Source: Smithella sp. (GTDB lineage: Bacteria; Desulfobacterota; Syntrophia; Syntrophales; Smithellaceae). From it: a stretch of 60,355 nt of DNA. Of this stretch, positions 40,680 through 50,647 are shown one piece after another. Position 1 is the stretch's first letter. The number at the start of each line of letters is the position of its first letter. The notes under the pieces are model-generated. The model made no database searches, was not told the DNA's origin, and saw only the letters and a program-made list of their open reading frames with translations. A program made the position numbers and the translations under genes. The stretch covers positions 1-60,355 of the forward strand of contig JAAYKU010000182.1 in assembly GCA_012522275.1 (NCBI GenBank), in the 5' to 3' direction.

Positions 40680-41174
40680 ATGAAAGCCGAAGACAGGGAA
40701 CTTTTGCAGGAGTTCACACCCGAACAGGTGGCCAAGCTCGACAGTATCATTGAAAAGCACAAAGGACAGGCGGGGGGACTAATCCCTGTGCTGGAAGAAG
40801 CACAGGTTTGTCTGGAATATCTGCCCTTGTCCGTGCAGAAACGCATCGCCGCCGGTTTGAATCTGCCTTTAAGTCGTATCTACGGCGTGGTCACATTTTA
40901 TTCTTTTTTCACCATGACACCGCGTGGAAAATACACGATTCGCGTCTGCCTGGGCACCGCCTGCTATGTACGCGGCGGTAAAGAATTGACGGATGCGCTG
41001 GAAAAACAGTTCGGCATCAAAGACGGGGAGACGACGGCAGACCGTTTGTTTACGCTTGAATCCGTCCGCTGCCTCGGTGCATGCGGTCTGGGTCCGGTTG
41101 TTGTCGTAAACGAGGATGTGCACGGCCGCGTCAAGCCGGCCAAGATCAAGGATGTTTTAAGTCAGTATAATTAA
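40680..41174 (+). CDS. NuoE-like [2Fe-2S] subunit (HydC/Stn-type)
   Basis: TFYSFFTMTPRGKYTIRVCLGTACYVRGG...ESVRCLGACGLGPVVVVN; strong SD aggagg. Confidence 0.92.
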   Translation: MKAEDRELLQEFTPEQVAKLDSIIEKHKGQAGGLIPVLEEAQVCLEYLPLSVQKRIAAGLNLPLSRIYGVVTFYSFFTMTPRGKYTIRVCLGTACYVRGGKELTDALEKQFGIKDGETTADRLFTLESVRCLGACGLGPVVVVNEDVHGRVKPAKIKDVLSQYN

Positions 41175-41203
41175 CCTTTCAAAATATAACGGAGGATACA
41201 CCC

Positions 41204-41587
41204 ATGGCAAAATTAACGATCGATGATTTAAAAAAAATCAAAGAAAAAGTGCATAAAGAAATGGCCTTGCGCGACGGGGACCGCCGTGTCAAAGTCACCG
41301 TTCATATGGGAACCTGCGGCATCGCTTCCGGCGCCAAAGAAGTAATGGATTCACTGCTGGAAGAAATCGAATCCGCAAAAGTAAACGATGTAATCGTTAC
41401 AACATCGGGGTGTATGGGCCTTTGCAGTCGCGAACCTCTGGTCACTGTTGAAGTGGTCAACCAGGAGCCCATCAAATACGAATATGTAAATCCGAACAAA
41501 ATGAGACAGATATTCAAAAGGCACATTCTGGCCGGCGAGGTGCAGACACCTTTCGTGCTGGCCAAGGGCGCAGAGATCGTTAAATAA
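41204..41587 (+). CDS. Thioredoxin-like [2Fe-2S] ferredoxin domain protein
   Basis: VKVTVHMGTCGIASGAKEVMDSL...DVIVTTSGCMGLCSREPLVTVEV. Confidence 0.88.
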   Translation: MAKLTIDDLKKIKEKVHKEMALRDGDRRVKVTVHMGTCGIASGAKEVMDSLLEEIESAKVNDVIVTTSGCMGLCSREPLVTVEVVNQEPIKYEYVNPNKMRQIFKRHILAGEVQTPFVLAKGAEIVK

Positions 41588-41642
41588 AATATGACCGGTC
41601 GCGCGTCAGAGACGCTGACGCGCATGGATCGTTAAGGAGGAT

Positions 41643-44600
41643 ATGGTATCAATGAAAATATTTCGTTCTCACTTGCTGTTGTGCGGCGGCACCGGCTGTC
41701 ACGCATCCGGCAGTCCCGGTGTAAAAAGCGCCCTTCTGGAAGAAATCGTTAAAAGAAAGCTGGCGGATGAAGTGAAGGTCGTGGAAACAGGCTGCAACGG
41801 TTTTTGCGCACTTGGCCCCATCATGGTGGTTTATCCGGAAGGCGTTATTTACATCAGTCTGAAGCCCGAGGACATGCCTGAACTGGTGGAAGAACATCTC
41901 GTCAAAGGACGCGTGGTCGAAAAATTACTTTATCGCGAACCGGGTACGGATAAAACCATCCCCACAATGCAGGACATTCCCTTCTTCGCCCATCAGGAGT
42001 TGAGGGCACTCAAAAACCGCGGTTTGATCGACCCGGAAAAAATTGAAGAATACATCGCCCGCGACGGTTATCAGGGCATGGCCAAGGCGCTCACCGAAAT
42101 GACGCCGGAGCAGGTTGTCCAGGAAATACTCGACTCCGGGCTGCGCGGCCGCGGCGGAGCGGGATTTCCGACCGGCCTGAAATGGAAATTCGCCGCCCAG
42201 TCCAAAGGTGATGTTAAATATGTGCTGTGCAACGCTGACGAAGGCGACCCGGGTGCATTCATGGACCGCTCCATACTGGAGGCGGACCCTCACTCCGTTT
42301 TGGAAGGCATGGTCATCGCCGCCAAGGCCATCGGCTCCAGCCACGGCTACATATACTGTCGCGCTGAATACCCGCTGGCCATTAATCGTTTGAATATCGC
42401 CATCACCCAGGCCAAAGAAGCAGGCCTTCTGGGCAATGACATTTTAGGCACAGGCTTCAATTTCGACCTGGAAATCTATCAGGGCGCCGGCGCCTTCGTC
42501 TGCGGCGAGGAAACAGCGCTGATGACCTCGATTGAAGGCAAGCGCGGCATGCCCCGGCCCCGTCCGCCCTTCCCCGCTGTAGCCGGCCTGTGGCAGAAGC
42601 CCAGCGTCCTCAATAACGTGGAGACACTGGCCAACGTCGGGCAGATCATCCAGCGCGGCGCCAAATGGCACGCGGCCGTCGGCACAGAGAAGAGCAAAGG
42701 CACAAAGGTTTTCGCCCTCACCGGCGACGTCAACAACGTCGGCCTGGTCGAAGTTCCCATGGGCACCACACTGGGCACGATCGTTTACGACATCGGCGGC
42801 GGAATCCCCAATGGCAAAAAATTCAAAGCCGCGCAGTTGGGCGGCCCCTCCGGCGGCTGCATCCCGGTGCAGCATCTGAACGCTTCGGTTGATTACGAAA
42901 AAGTAGCGGAACTCGGCGCTATCATGGGCTCCGGCGGACTCATCGTCATGAATGAGGACAAGTGCGCCGTCGATATGGCACGATTCTTCATGGATTTCTG
43001 TCAGGATGAATCCTGCGGCAAGTGCACCCCCTGCCGTGAAGGCACAAAGCGCATGCTCGATATACTGACGGACATCACCAAAGGAAAAGGCAAACCGGGC
43101 GACATCGAACTTCTGGAAGAAATGGCCGAAGTCATCAAAAACGCGGCCCTGTGCGGTCTGGGGCAGACAGCTCCCAATCCCGTCTTGAGCACCATCCGCT
43201 ATTTCCGTAAGGAATACGAAGATCATATTTTTGAACACCGCTGCCGTGCGACCGTCTGCTCGGCCATGTTCAAATCACCGTGCCAGCACACCTGCCCGAT
43301 CGAAATGGACATCCCCTCCTACATCGCGCTGGTGCGTGAAGGCAGGTTTGAAGACGCATACAAGATTTTGCTTCAGACCAATCCCTTCCCGTCCGTCTGC
43401 GGCCGCGTCTGCGACCACAAATGCCAGGACAAGTGCCGCCGCGCCAACATGGACGAACCGCTGGCCATTAAATTCCTGAAACGCTTCATCACCGACAATG
43501 CGCCGCGTCCGAAAACGGAGCCGGTTCCTGTTACGCGCAAGGAGAGAATCGCCGTCGTCGGCGGCGGCCCGGCCGGCCTGACCGCCGCGCGCGATCTGGC
43601 GCTTCGCGGCTACAAAGTGACGGTGTTTGAAGAGCTCAACAAAGCAGGCGGCATGCTCTACTGGGGCATTCCCTCCTACCGCCTGCCGCGCAACATTCTG
43701 CAGGGAGAAATAGACGACATCACCTCGCTGGGTGTGGAAATCCGTCTCAACACGCGCGTGGGCCGCGACATTACCTTCGAGCAGTTGGAAAAGGATTTTG
43801 ATTACTATTACTTGGCCACCGGCGCCCACAAGAGCACGAAGATGGGAGTTCCCGGCGAAGACCTGGGCAATGTTTTCGGAGGTGTCGAATTCCTGCGCGA
43901 CTTCAACAATAACGAAGATAAATGGATCAAAGGCGAAAAGTCGCTGGGCAAGAAAGTTGCGGTCATCGGCGGCGGCAATTCCGCCATCGACGCGGCCCGT
44001 GTGGCGCTGCGCCTCGGGGCGGAAGTCACCATCCTCTATCGCCGCTTGAGGGCCGATATGCCGGCAGCCGAAGAGGAAATCAAGGCGGCCGAAGATGAAG
44101 GCATCAAAATAGAATATCTGGTGGCCCCTCTGAAAATCGAAGGCGCGAAAGGAAAGGTTCAGTCCATCACCTGCCAGCGCATGCAGCTGGGCGATTTCGA
44201 CTCCAGCGGCCGCAGAAGACCTGTGCCGGTTGACGGTGCGGAATTTACCCTCAATTTGGATGCCGTCATCGCGGCCATCGGCCAGGTGCCCGATATGAGC
44301 TTCATCGACAAGAAAATCGGTGTCGAAATCAACAAGTGGGATTGCTACACAGTCAATAAAGGCTACAAGTCCCGTACCACCAATCCCAGATATTTTGCCG
44401 GTGGTGACGCCGAAACAGGTCCTGACACGGTTATTGCGGCCATCGCCGCCGGCCATCAGGCGGCCGATGATATCGACGCGGCCATCCGCGAGGCCAACGG
44501 CGAACCCGCTTATGAGAAGCCTCCCATCGAAGACATCTATGTGCCGCTGGTCATTGATGATGAAACGACGGAAACGCCGCAGGTGGCGATGCCCGAATTA

Positions 44601-44708
44601 CATCATGACGCACGCAGGGCAAATTTCGCGGAAGTTGAGCTGGGATTTTCCCGTGAGGACGCCATCAAAGAGGCATGCCGCTGCCTGCGGTGCGACGCCT
44701 CTGTTTGA
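41643..44708 (+). CDS. Fusion: TRX-like 2Fe-2S + NuoF + GltD/NfnB-like FAD/NAD(P) oxidoreductase
   Basis: NuoF: GLRGRGGAGFPTGLKW, CNADEGDPGAFMDR, GAGAFVCGEETALMTSIEGKRG, ESCGKCTPCREG; GltD-like: CGRVCDHKCQDKCRR, VVGGGPAGLTAARDLALRGYKVTVFE, VIGGGNSAIDAARVALRLGAEVTILYRR. Confidence 0.93.
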   Translation: MVSMKIFRSHLLLCGGTGCHASGSPGVKSALLEEIVKRKLADEVKVVETGCNGFCALGPIMVVYPEGVIYISLKPEDMPELVEEHLVKGRVVEKLLYREPGTDKTIPTMQDIPFFAHQELRALKNRGLIDPEKIEEYIARDGYQGMAKALTEMTPEQVVQEILDSGLRGRGGAGFPTGLKWKFAAQSKGDVKYVLCNADEGDPGAFMDRSILEADPHSVLEGMVIAAKAIGSSHGYIYCRAEYPLAINRLNIAITQAKEAGLLGNDILGTGFNFDLEIYQGAGAFVCGEETALMTSIEGKRGMPRPRPPFPAVAGLWQKPSVLNNVETLANVGQIIQRGAKWHAAVGTEKSKGTKVFALTGDVNNVGLVEVPMGTTLGTIVYDIGGGIPNGKKFKAAQLGGPSGGCIPVQHLNASVDYEKVAELGAIMGSGGLIVMNEDKCAVDMARFFMDFCQDESCGKCTPCREGTKRMLDILTDITKGKGKPGDIELLEEMAEVIKNAALCGLGQTAPNPVLSTIRYFRKEYEDHIFEHRCRATVCSAMFKSPCQHTCPIEMDIPSYIALVREGRFEDAYKILLQTNPFPSVCGRVCDHKCQDKCRRANMDEPLAIKFLKRFITDNAPRPKTEPVPVTRKERIAVVGGGPAGLTAARDLALRGYKVTVFEELNKAGGMLYWGIPSYRLPRNILQGEIDDITSLGVEIRLNTRVGRDITFEQLEKDFDYYYLATGAHKSTKMGVPGEDLGNVFGGVEFLRDFNNNEDKWIKGEKSLGKKVAVIGGGNSAIDAARVALRLGAEVTILYRRLRADMPAAEEEIKAAEDEGIKIEYLVAPLKIEGAKGKVQSITCQRMQLGDFDSSGRRRPVPVDGAEFTLNLDAVIAAIGQVPDMSFIDKKIGVEINKWDCYTVNKGYKSRTTNPRYFAGGDAETGPDTVIAAIAAGHQAADDIDAAIREANGEPAYEKPPIEDIYVPLVIDDETTETPQVAMPELHHDARRANFAEVELGFSREDAIKEACRCLRCDASV

Positions 44709-44737
44709 TCGGCACAGCAATATACACCGGTTCCATT

Positions 44738-44769
44738 AAAACGGGCGGCGCTCAAGCGCCGCCCGTTTT
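44738..44769. terminator. Bidirectional rho-independent terminator between the NuoF-GltD gene and the metal ABC permease gene
   Basis: aaaacgggcggcgc tcaa gcgccgcccgtttt. Confidence 0.9.
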
Positions 44770-44868
44770 AATTTAAACTGTTTCCATCCCCGCCAGCGCA
44801 TCCGCCGATAACAAACAAGCCGTGCTGACAAACGCCTTGGGTTCAGTTTATCGTTCAGTTTCAGTTTT

Positions 44869-45717
44869 TTAAAGAATGCTTTTGTTTGCGCCCGCCCTTG
44901 TCCTGCGACGCTTAGGGGAAAACACAAAGGCGAGTGCAAAAAGAATCGTCGCGGCCAAAACTACAGCCGCTCCGGAAGGTATGTCAAACACATAGGATGC
45001 GGTCAGGCCGGCCAGGCACGCCAGCATGCCCGTCGCCGCTGATATCCAGAAAAAAGTTTTCAGATTGTAAGTCAGCTGCATGGCCACGGCGCCGGGCTGC
45101 ACCAGCAGGGCGAAAATCAAAAGCCCGCCTACGGTGGCGAGGTTAGAGGAAATCACCGCACCGGTAAAAAAAAGCAGGGTATAGTAAATCGCGCGCTCAG
45201 GCACGCCGCTTGCGGCGGCAAGACGGCGATTGAAGAGGACCGCCCGGATTTCCTTGAAAAACAGGACGATAAAGACTGTTAAAGCAATTGTGACAACAGC
45301 CAGTACAGCAAGATCGGCATTGGAAAGAGTCAGAAGACTCCCCCACATCAGACTCAGCGCTGAGGCTTTGCTCCGTGTGAGAATTCCCATTCCTAAAAAC
45401 GCAACCCCCATCAGAAAGGAAAACATGATACCGAGAATGTTTTCGGGCGCCATGTCCGCCCGATCGGAAAGAGGCCCCAAAACAGCCGCCGCCAGCAGGC
45501 ACAGTATGAACCCGCTTAAAAAGGGGTTGAAACCCATCAGCATCCCCAGCACCGCGCCGGCAAATGCCGCGTGCGACATGGAAACGCCGATCAGCGGCAT
45601 TCTCATCAGCACGACAAAAACGGACAGAAGGGCCGAGCCTGCTCCGCACAGTATGCAGGCGGCAAGCGCGCGCTGTATGGGCGGGCAGCTTAGTATTTCC
45701 AGGATGGACTCAACCAT
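44869..45717 (-). CDS. Zn/Mn-type metal ABC transporter permease (ABC-3 family, start revised)
   Basis: MRMPLIGVSMSHAAFAGAVLGMLMGFNP...ATVGGLLIFALLVQPGAVAMQL. Confidence 0.88.
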   Translation of the reverse strand: MVESILEILSCPPIQRALAACILCGAGSALLSVFVVLMRMPLIGVSMSHAAFAGAVLGMLMGFNPFLSGFILCLLAAAVLGPLSDRADMAPENILGIMFSFLMGVAFLGMGILTRSKASALSLMWGSLLTLSNADLAVLAVVTIALTVFIVLFFKEIRAVLFNRRLAAASGVPERAIYYTLLFFTGAVISSNLATVGGLLIFALLVQPGAVAMQLTYNLKTFFWISAATGMLACLAGLTASYVFDIPSGAAVVLAATILFALAFVFSPKRRRTRAGANKSIL

Positions 45718-46492
45718 AAGAAACAAACCGCCTCCCGTTGCGCTCAAATGTTTCCAGCCGATATTCAAACAGGCGGCTCAATACATCCCCTGTAAGAGCC
45801 AAAGCGGCCTCGCCGTCAAAGAACTTTCGCCCGTCTTTGAGCAAGACGGCGCGGCGCAGGCGTGCGGGAAGCATGTTGAAGTCATGAGTGACAAACAAAA
45901 TCGTCAGGGCGCGACTTTCGGAAATTTCATCGATCAGATTCAGGACTTCTTTCTGGACGGCAATATCCAGATTGGCGGTCGGTTCATCGAGCAGCAGCAG
46001 GTCTGGCTGTTGGACAATCGCACGTGCCAGCAGCACTTTTTGTCTTTCTCCGCCGGAGAGATGTCCGAAAGGACGCCCGGCCAGATGGGCGACACGCATC
46101 ATCTCCATCAGACGCAGGGCCTCCATCTGCTCGTGTTTACCCGGCTTGTTAAAAAGCCCTGTCCTGCCGACAGAGCCGGTCATCACCGCCTGGCCGGCAA
46201 GAATCGGAAATCCCGGATCGATTTGCGCCAGTTGCGGCACATAGCCGATGCTGAGCCGCGCGGCGCGTGAGCGGCGCCATGTTTGCCCTTTCCCGAAAAG
46301 ACGAAGCCCGCCTGAAAATTTTTCAAAACCGGCGATGACGTTTAAAAGAGTGGTCTTCCCCGCTCCGTTGGGGCCGATAACCCCCACAAATTCGTTTTTC
46401 TCAATCCGCAGATTTATACCGGACAGCAGAAAGTTTCCGCTCTTGCGTACCGATACGTCTTCTAAAATCAGGGCATGTTCTGTCATTTGCAC
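45710..46492 (-). CDS. Metal ABC transporter ATP-binding protein
   Basis: GVIGPNGAGKTTLLNVIAGF, HLSGGERQKVLLARAI, LLLDEPTANLD. Confidence 0.93.
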   Translation of the reverse strand: MQMTEHALILEDVSVRKSGNFLLSGINLRIEKNEFVGVIGPNGAGKTTLLNVIAGFEKFSGGLRLFGKGQTWRRSRAARLSIGYVPQLAQIDPGFPILAGQAVMTGSVGRTGLFNKPGKHEQMEALRLMEMMRVAHLAGRPFGHLSGGERQKVLLARAIVQQPDLLLLDEPTANLDIAVQKEVLNLIDEISESRALTILFVTHDFNMLPARLRRAVLLKDGRKFFDGEAALALTGDVLSRLFEYRLETFERNGRRFVSYG

Positions 46493-47304
46493 CCCAGGGC
46501 GTTAAGCACCGCTTCAACATTATTTCGCAAAGCGGCCGGATAACCTTCTTCCGACGGATAATTGGTAAGGACAATATGCGGCCTGCCCAGCGCTTCGGCA
46601 ATTCTTATTCCCGCCTCCGGGCCGGACTGGAGATTGTCCACCACCGCCACAACGCGCTCCGCCTTGCCTGTTTTCACTAACCGGGCCGCATCTCTGGCCG
46701 ACAGAGCTTCCGGCCGTCCGTAAACCCCGGCAACACGAAAACCCATCCATGTCAGAAGTTCTTTTTGCATGGAAGAGGCCAAAACGGGCAGGCCCTCAAT
46801 GCCGGCTTTTTGCATCCTTTCCTTGAGCTTTTGCGCCTCTTCGCGAACAAGACGGGTCACCGCCTGCCTCCTGTGTTCGATTTCCTGTCCGTGTTCGGGA
46901 AAATGTCCGGCCAGTCCCTGCGCCAGACGTTCAACACCCAAAAGATAAGAATCGGGCGCCATCCAGTTACGTCCTTCACTGTCAATGAGCAATCTGCGGG
47001 CTCCCGGCTTGCCCATGAGGGTCATGCTGCGCGAATAAATGACCAGGCCGGCTTTCTGAATTTTCTCTATGTCAGAAAATTTTATGTCGTAATGGCCGGG
47101 ACACTGGCCGGGAGGGAAAATCGCCTCGACTCTGTAGCGCGCGTCGGGAAGAAGAGCACGGGCCATATCGGCTAACAGCTCATCGGATGTGATCACCGTA
47201 CAACGCTCATCGGGCGGCCCGGCGCATGCCTGGTCCGTGACAACCATGGAAAAGACCGTTGTCCAAAAAATGAAAAAAAATGTGAAGAATGCTTTTGTTT
47301 TCAT
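46483..47304 (-). CDS. Metal ABC transporter substrate-binding protein (ZnuA/TroA-like, start revised)
   Basis: MKTKAFFTFFFIFWTTVFSMVVTDQACAG signal peptide; IFPPGQCPGHYDIKFSDIEKIQKAGLVIY. Confidence 0.82.
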   Translation of the reverse strand: MKTKAFFTFFFIFWTTVFSMVVTDQACAGPPDERCTVITSDELLADMARALLPDARYRVEAIFPPGQCPGHYDIKFSDIEKIQKAGLVIYSRSMTLMGKPGARRLLIDSEGRNWMAPDSYLLGVERLAQGLAGHFPEHGQEIEHRRQAVTRLVREEAQKLKERMQKAGIEGLPVLASSMQKELLTWMGFRVAGVYGRPEALSARDAARLVKTGKAERVVAVVDNLQSGPEAGIRIAEALGRPHIVLTNYPSEEGYPAALRNNVEAVLNALGCK

Positions 47305-47335
47305 CAGAACAGCCGTCGGCAGCGTGCCTCTGCGC

Positions 47336-49501
47336 TTATAAGCTCTCACTCGGCGCGTCACCGTGTTTAAATTTCAACGTCAGGCCCGCAAATACCGTGA
47401 CACCGGGCATGGAGTAACCCTTATCATATTCATAATGACGGTTGAAAATATTATTGACCGCCACATAGATTTCCGATCCCTGCAGCGACAGTTTTTTACA
47501 GTCGAACGTATAACCGAGCCGGCCGTTGACCAGCACGAAATCTTTCAGCCTGTTGTCGTCGGTAAGCATGGCGAAATTGAAATTTCCGCTTCTTGTGCTG
47601 GTGGCGGCATAGACCTCCTGCAAATACTGGGCGTCCAGTCTGAATTTGATACGCTCCAGAAACAGCCAGCTGAAACCCGCCTGAGCCTGAAAGCCCGGCG
47701 TGTAGGGCATATGGTCCTGCTCAACGCCGTCGCTGCCTGTGGCTCTGGCCCTGATCCAGGTGGCCCCGGCAAATAATTCCATATCTTTCAGGGGCATAAA
47801 AGTTCCGCTGACCTCCACGCCTCTGATCTTGTAGCGGCCGATTGCGTCGTTAAATGAAACAGGTACCGGGCCGAACATATAGGCCTGGAATCTGTCTTTT
47901 CCTTTGTCCTGGAAATAAGTCAGGTTCACAGCCCCCTTTTGCGGCCAGGTATGTGACAGGCTCGCTTCATAATGATCCACGACTTCCGGTGTAATATTTT
48001 GCCAGTAAGCGGCGGCATTGGCCAGGGGCACATCCGTACGGACCATATTCATCAACACAACGGGTAACGGGTAGTTTACGCCGCGCGCGTAGTTGATATT
48101 TATATCCGTGTGCGCGTAGCCCGTTACAAGGCCCGCCTGATACGACGAGGCTGATTTAAACTCATTGTGCCTCAGATATCTGTAACCAGTGGAAGCAATG
48201 GCGTGAAGTCCGTCAGAGCTGCCAAAGAAGTGACTAACCGCCGCATAAGGGGAGAAAAGTACGGTCACGGGGAAATTCCAGGCACGCTCGGCGCGTCCGC
48301 CGTTGATTCCCGGTACGGCCAGTCCGGTGTAAGTCCGCTGACGGTTTTTCAATTCCGAAAAGTCCAGGTCCGCCCCGACAACAACTTCACCACCAGGCCG
48401 GAAAAAGAATCTTTCTTTCGCCCTCACACCGTACAGGACAATCTTCTGCCGCGACCATAGGCCGCCGCTTTCCTCTCCGTAGCGCACGCCTTTGTTGAGC
48501 TCCTGCAGCAGATCAAAATCAGTGTCATTCAAATAAGCCTTGATGTAACCGCTTGCCTTGTCATAGCGATTGTTCAAAGAAAGCGTGGTAAGAAATGTCC
48601 TCGTGTCGAAGCGCTCGGCCATGGGCCAGTTTACACGGTTGTGCGCGGCCGGCATTGTTTCCGGCATGGGGGCCACGGTCTGGCTGTCCACATAATTGGC
48701 CAGAAAACGCACATTCCAGCTTCGCGCAAGGTCATATCCCGCGTTCAGATAATAGCTGTGCTGCTGGGCGCGCGAATGGTCGCGATGACCAGCGGTGGAA
48801 CCCCAGCTCTGGACGGCATAGACATCATAAGGCCCCTTTTTCATGCCTGCCGCAAGGCTCTGGCCAAAGGTGTGAAAACTGCCGCCGCCGGCATCGACAA
48901 TCACCTCACTGCCCGCTTTGTCCATATATCTGGGTTTGACGTTTACCGAAGCGTAGCCGCTGCCGAACTCGGACGGCTGAGGGCTTTTAAATATTTCAAT
49001 GGAGCCGATTGTGGAAAGGGCGATGCCGTCCCCCATCACCTGCCCGAAAAGAGCGCCGAAACGAGGCACATCATCATATAAAATGGCGAAGTCGGATCCG
49101 GGATGGCTTGCTCCCCTGCCGCGGATATACATGCTGTGGCTCGACTGTCCACCCATCAGGTTTTTGCTTTGAAACATCACGCCCGGCACATTGCGCAGCG
49201 CCGAGAGAAAGTCCGGACTGCTTTGTTCTTTAATCTGCTCTTCGGTAACGACGTTATACTGCGTGGCGTAGCGTGTGGTAACCGGCGTTACCGGATTATG
49301 CAGCCGGCTGGTTGTCACGACAATTTCCTGAAGGCGCGCGACATCGTCATCCGTCGCCCGGTTGATGGTCCCGCCGGCAGTTTTTTGCTGCGGCTTTTCT
49401 TTTAAAGCCGGTGCATCGCTGTTTTCCGCAAACAGTGGATAAGGCAGGACAAGCAATAACAGCAGTAAAATCAGACAGCGCTTCCTACGCATTTCCAACA
49501 C
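47336..49501 (-). CDS. TonB-dependent outer-membrane receptor
   Basis: QEIVVTTSRLHNPVTP TonB-box-like region, plug LRNVPGVMFQSKNLMGGQSSHSMYIRGRGASHPGSDFAILYDDVP, C-terminal barrel. Confidence 0.92.
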   Translation of the reverse strand: MLEMRRKRCLILLLLLLVLPYPLFAENSDAPALKEKPQQKTAGGTINRATDDDVARLQEIVVTTSRLHNPVTPVTTRYATQYNVVTEEQIKEQSSPDFLSALRNVPGVMFQSKNLMGGQSSHSMYIRGRGASHPGSDFAILYDDVPRFGALFGQVMGDGIALSTIGSIEIFKSPQPSEFGSGYASVNVKPRYMDKAGSEVIVDAGGGSFHTFGQSLAAGMKKGPYDVYAVQSWGSTAGHRDHSRAQQHSYYLNAGYDLARSWNVRFLANYVDSQTVAPMPETMPAAHNRVNWPMAERFDTRTFLTTLSLNNRYDKASGYIKAYLNDTDFDLLQELNKGVRYGEESGGLWSRQKIVLYGVRAKERFFFRPGGEVVVGADLDFSELKNRQRTYTGLAVPGINGGRAERAWNFPVTVLFSPYAAVSHFFGSSDGLHAIASTGYRYLRHNEFKSASSYQAGLVTGYAHTDININYARGVNYPLPVVLMNMVRTDVPLANAAAYWQNITPEVVDHYEASLSHTWPQKGAVNLTYFQDKGKDRFQAYMFGPVPVSFNDAIGRYKIRGVEVSGTFMPLKDMELFAGATWIRARATGSDGVEQDHMPYTPGFQAQAGFSWLFLERIKFRLDAQYLQEVYAATSTRSGNFNFAMLTDDNRLKDFVLVNGRLGYTFDCKKLSLQGSEIYVAVNNIFNRHYEYDKGYSMPGVTVFAGLTLKFKHGDAPSESL

Positions 49502-49556
49502 CTTTCCCAGTGTTTTATTTCATGGTCTGCCCTAACCTACCGAAACAGACCGTCAA

Positions 49557-49571
49557 TGATTATTTTAATCA
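49557..49571. promoter_or_regulatory. Inverted repeat upstream of the TonB-dependent receptor gene, candidate metalloregulator operator
   Basis: TGATTA-TTT-TAATCA. Confidence 0.45.
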
Positions 49572-49625
49572 CTGTCCGGGGTGGTCACACAGACATTATC
49601 AGATTATGATTTCTTGTCCTTCTTG

Positions 49626-50384
49626 CTATTGCAGGCGGAACCTTATCGGCAGGAGCGCCCGCGTGGCCACTTTGATTCCGTCGCGGACGCCCGGTGCGTA
49701 AGTTGATTTTTTCACCGCCTCTATCGATGCTTCCGTAAATCCGTATCCGGCGGACTCGACCACTTCGACATTCAACAGCTTTCCGTTGGCGTCAATCAGA
49801 AGCTTAAGTACAACCCTGCCTTCCATCCCCAGTCTGCGCGCCTGCACCGGGTAGGCGGGCATTTCCTGATACAGGAAAAAAGGAGCGCCCGCTTCGCCGA
49901 ATCTCGCCTCGCCGACAAAGGCCGAAATCTGTCCCCCGAAGCCGTCTCCGCCTGATGCTACCTGCCGGCGCGTCTGTGTCTGTGGGGCTTGTGCCGGAAT
50001 CACTGTCGAGCCTGCATCTGCCGGAGCTTCCCCGGACTCATCGCCGTCAACATAAATAGCGGGTGGCATATCGACTTCCACGGCAGGGGACATTTTCTCT
50101 CCGGCAATGCTCTTTTCCGGCTCCTGAAAGACCGTATGCTTTATTATTTTTTTGATGGGTGAAGAATTCAACTGGGTGCGCATCGCCTCCCCGGACACGG
50201 CCTGCCGGACTCCCTCTGACGACGCGAAAGCAGGCAGAAGGGAAACAAAAATCATTTCCTTTTCCAGCGCGCCTTTTACCGGGGAAGAAATTAACAGGGC
50301 AAAAATGATCAGCCCGTGGAAGATAACGGAGAAAACGACAGCCCGGCGGCGAATGTAAAAAAAACCCGTCTGGTTTTGCTTCAT
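49626..50384 (-). CDS. TonB family energy-transducing protein
   Basis: N-terminal TM; YPVQARRLGMEGRVVLKLLIDANGKLLNVEVVESAGYGFTEASIEAVKKSTYAPG. Confidence 0.92.
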   Translation of the reverse strand: MKQNQTGFFYIRRRAVVFSVIFHGLIIFALLISSPVKGALEKEMIFVSLLPAFASSEGVRQAVSGEAMRTQLNSSPIKKIIKHTVFQEPEKSIAGEKMSPAVEVDMPPAIYVDGDESGEAPADAGSTVIPAQAPQTQTRRQVASGGDGFGGQISAFVGEARFGEAGAPFFLYQEMPAYPVQARRLGMEGRVVLKLLIDANGKLLNVEVVESAGYGFTEASIEAVKKSTYAPGVRDGIKVATRALLPIRFRLQ

Positions 50385-50647
50385 ACTTATGCCTTACAAA
50401 TTGTGCGTACCGGTTTTCGTCATTTAATGATTGATTTAATTGAATGAGGTTTTTGAAGCCGCCCGCCCTGCCGGCCCGCCACAGGGCGGCCCGAATATAT
50501 AAAAAGCACAAAGGGCATGTCAAGTTTTTTCACGCAGACAAACAGCATCGCATGCCACAAGGCAAGGGCGGCAAGGCGCAGAACAGAAGGTTGGGTAAAT
50601 CGGAGCTTTGTAGAGCCAGTGCCTGATCAATAGTGAACCGAAACATA

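Noticed and set aside
42444-43238. 264-aa minus-strand ORF
   Set aside because: Antisense to NuoF; no recognisable domain.
43275-44456. 393-aa minus-strand ORF
   Set aside because: Fully antisense to the well-supported NuoF-GltD gene; long antisense ORF caused by GC-rich third positions.
45230-46270. 346-aa plus-strand ORF
   Set aside because: Antisense across two metal ABC transporter genes; low-complexity basic composition.
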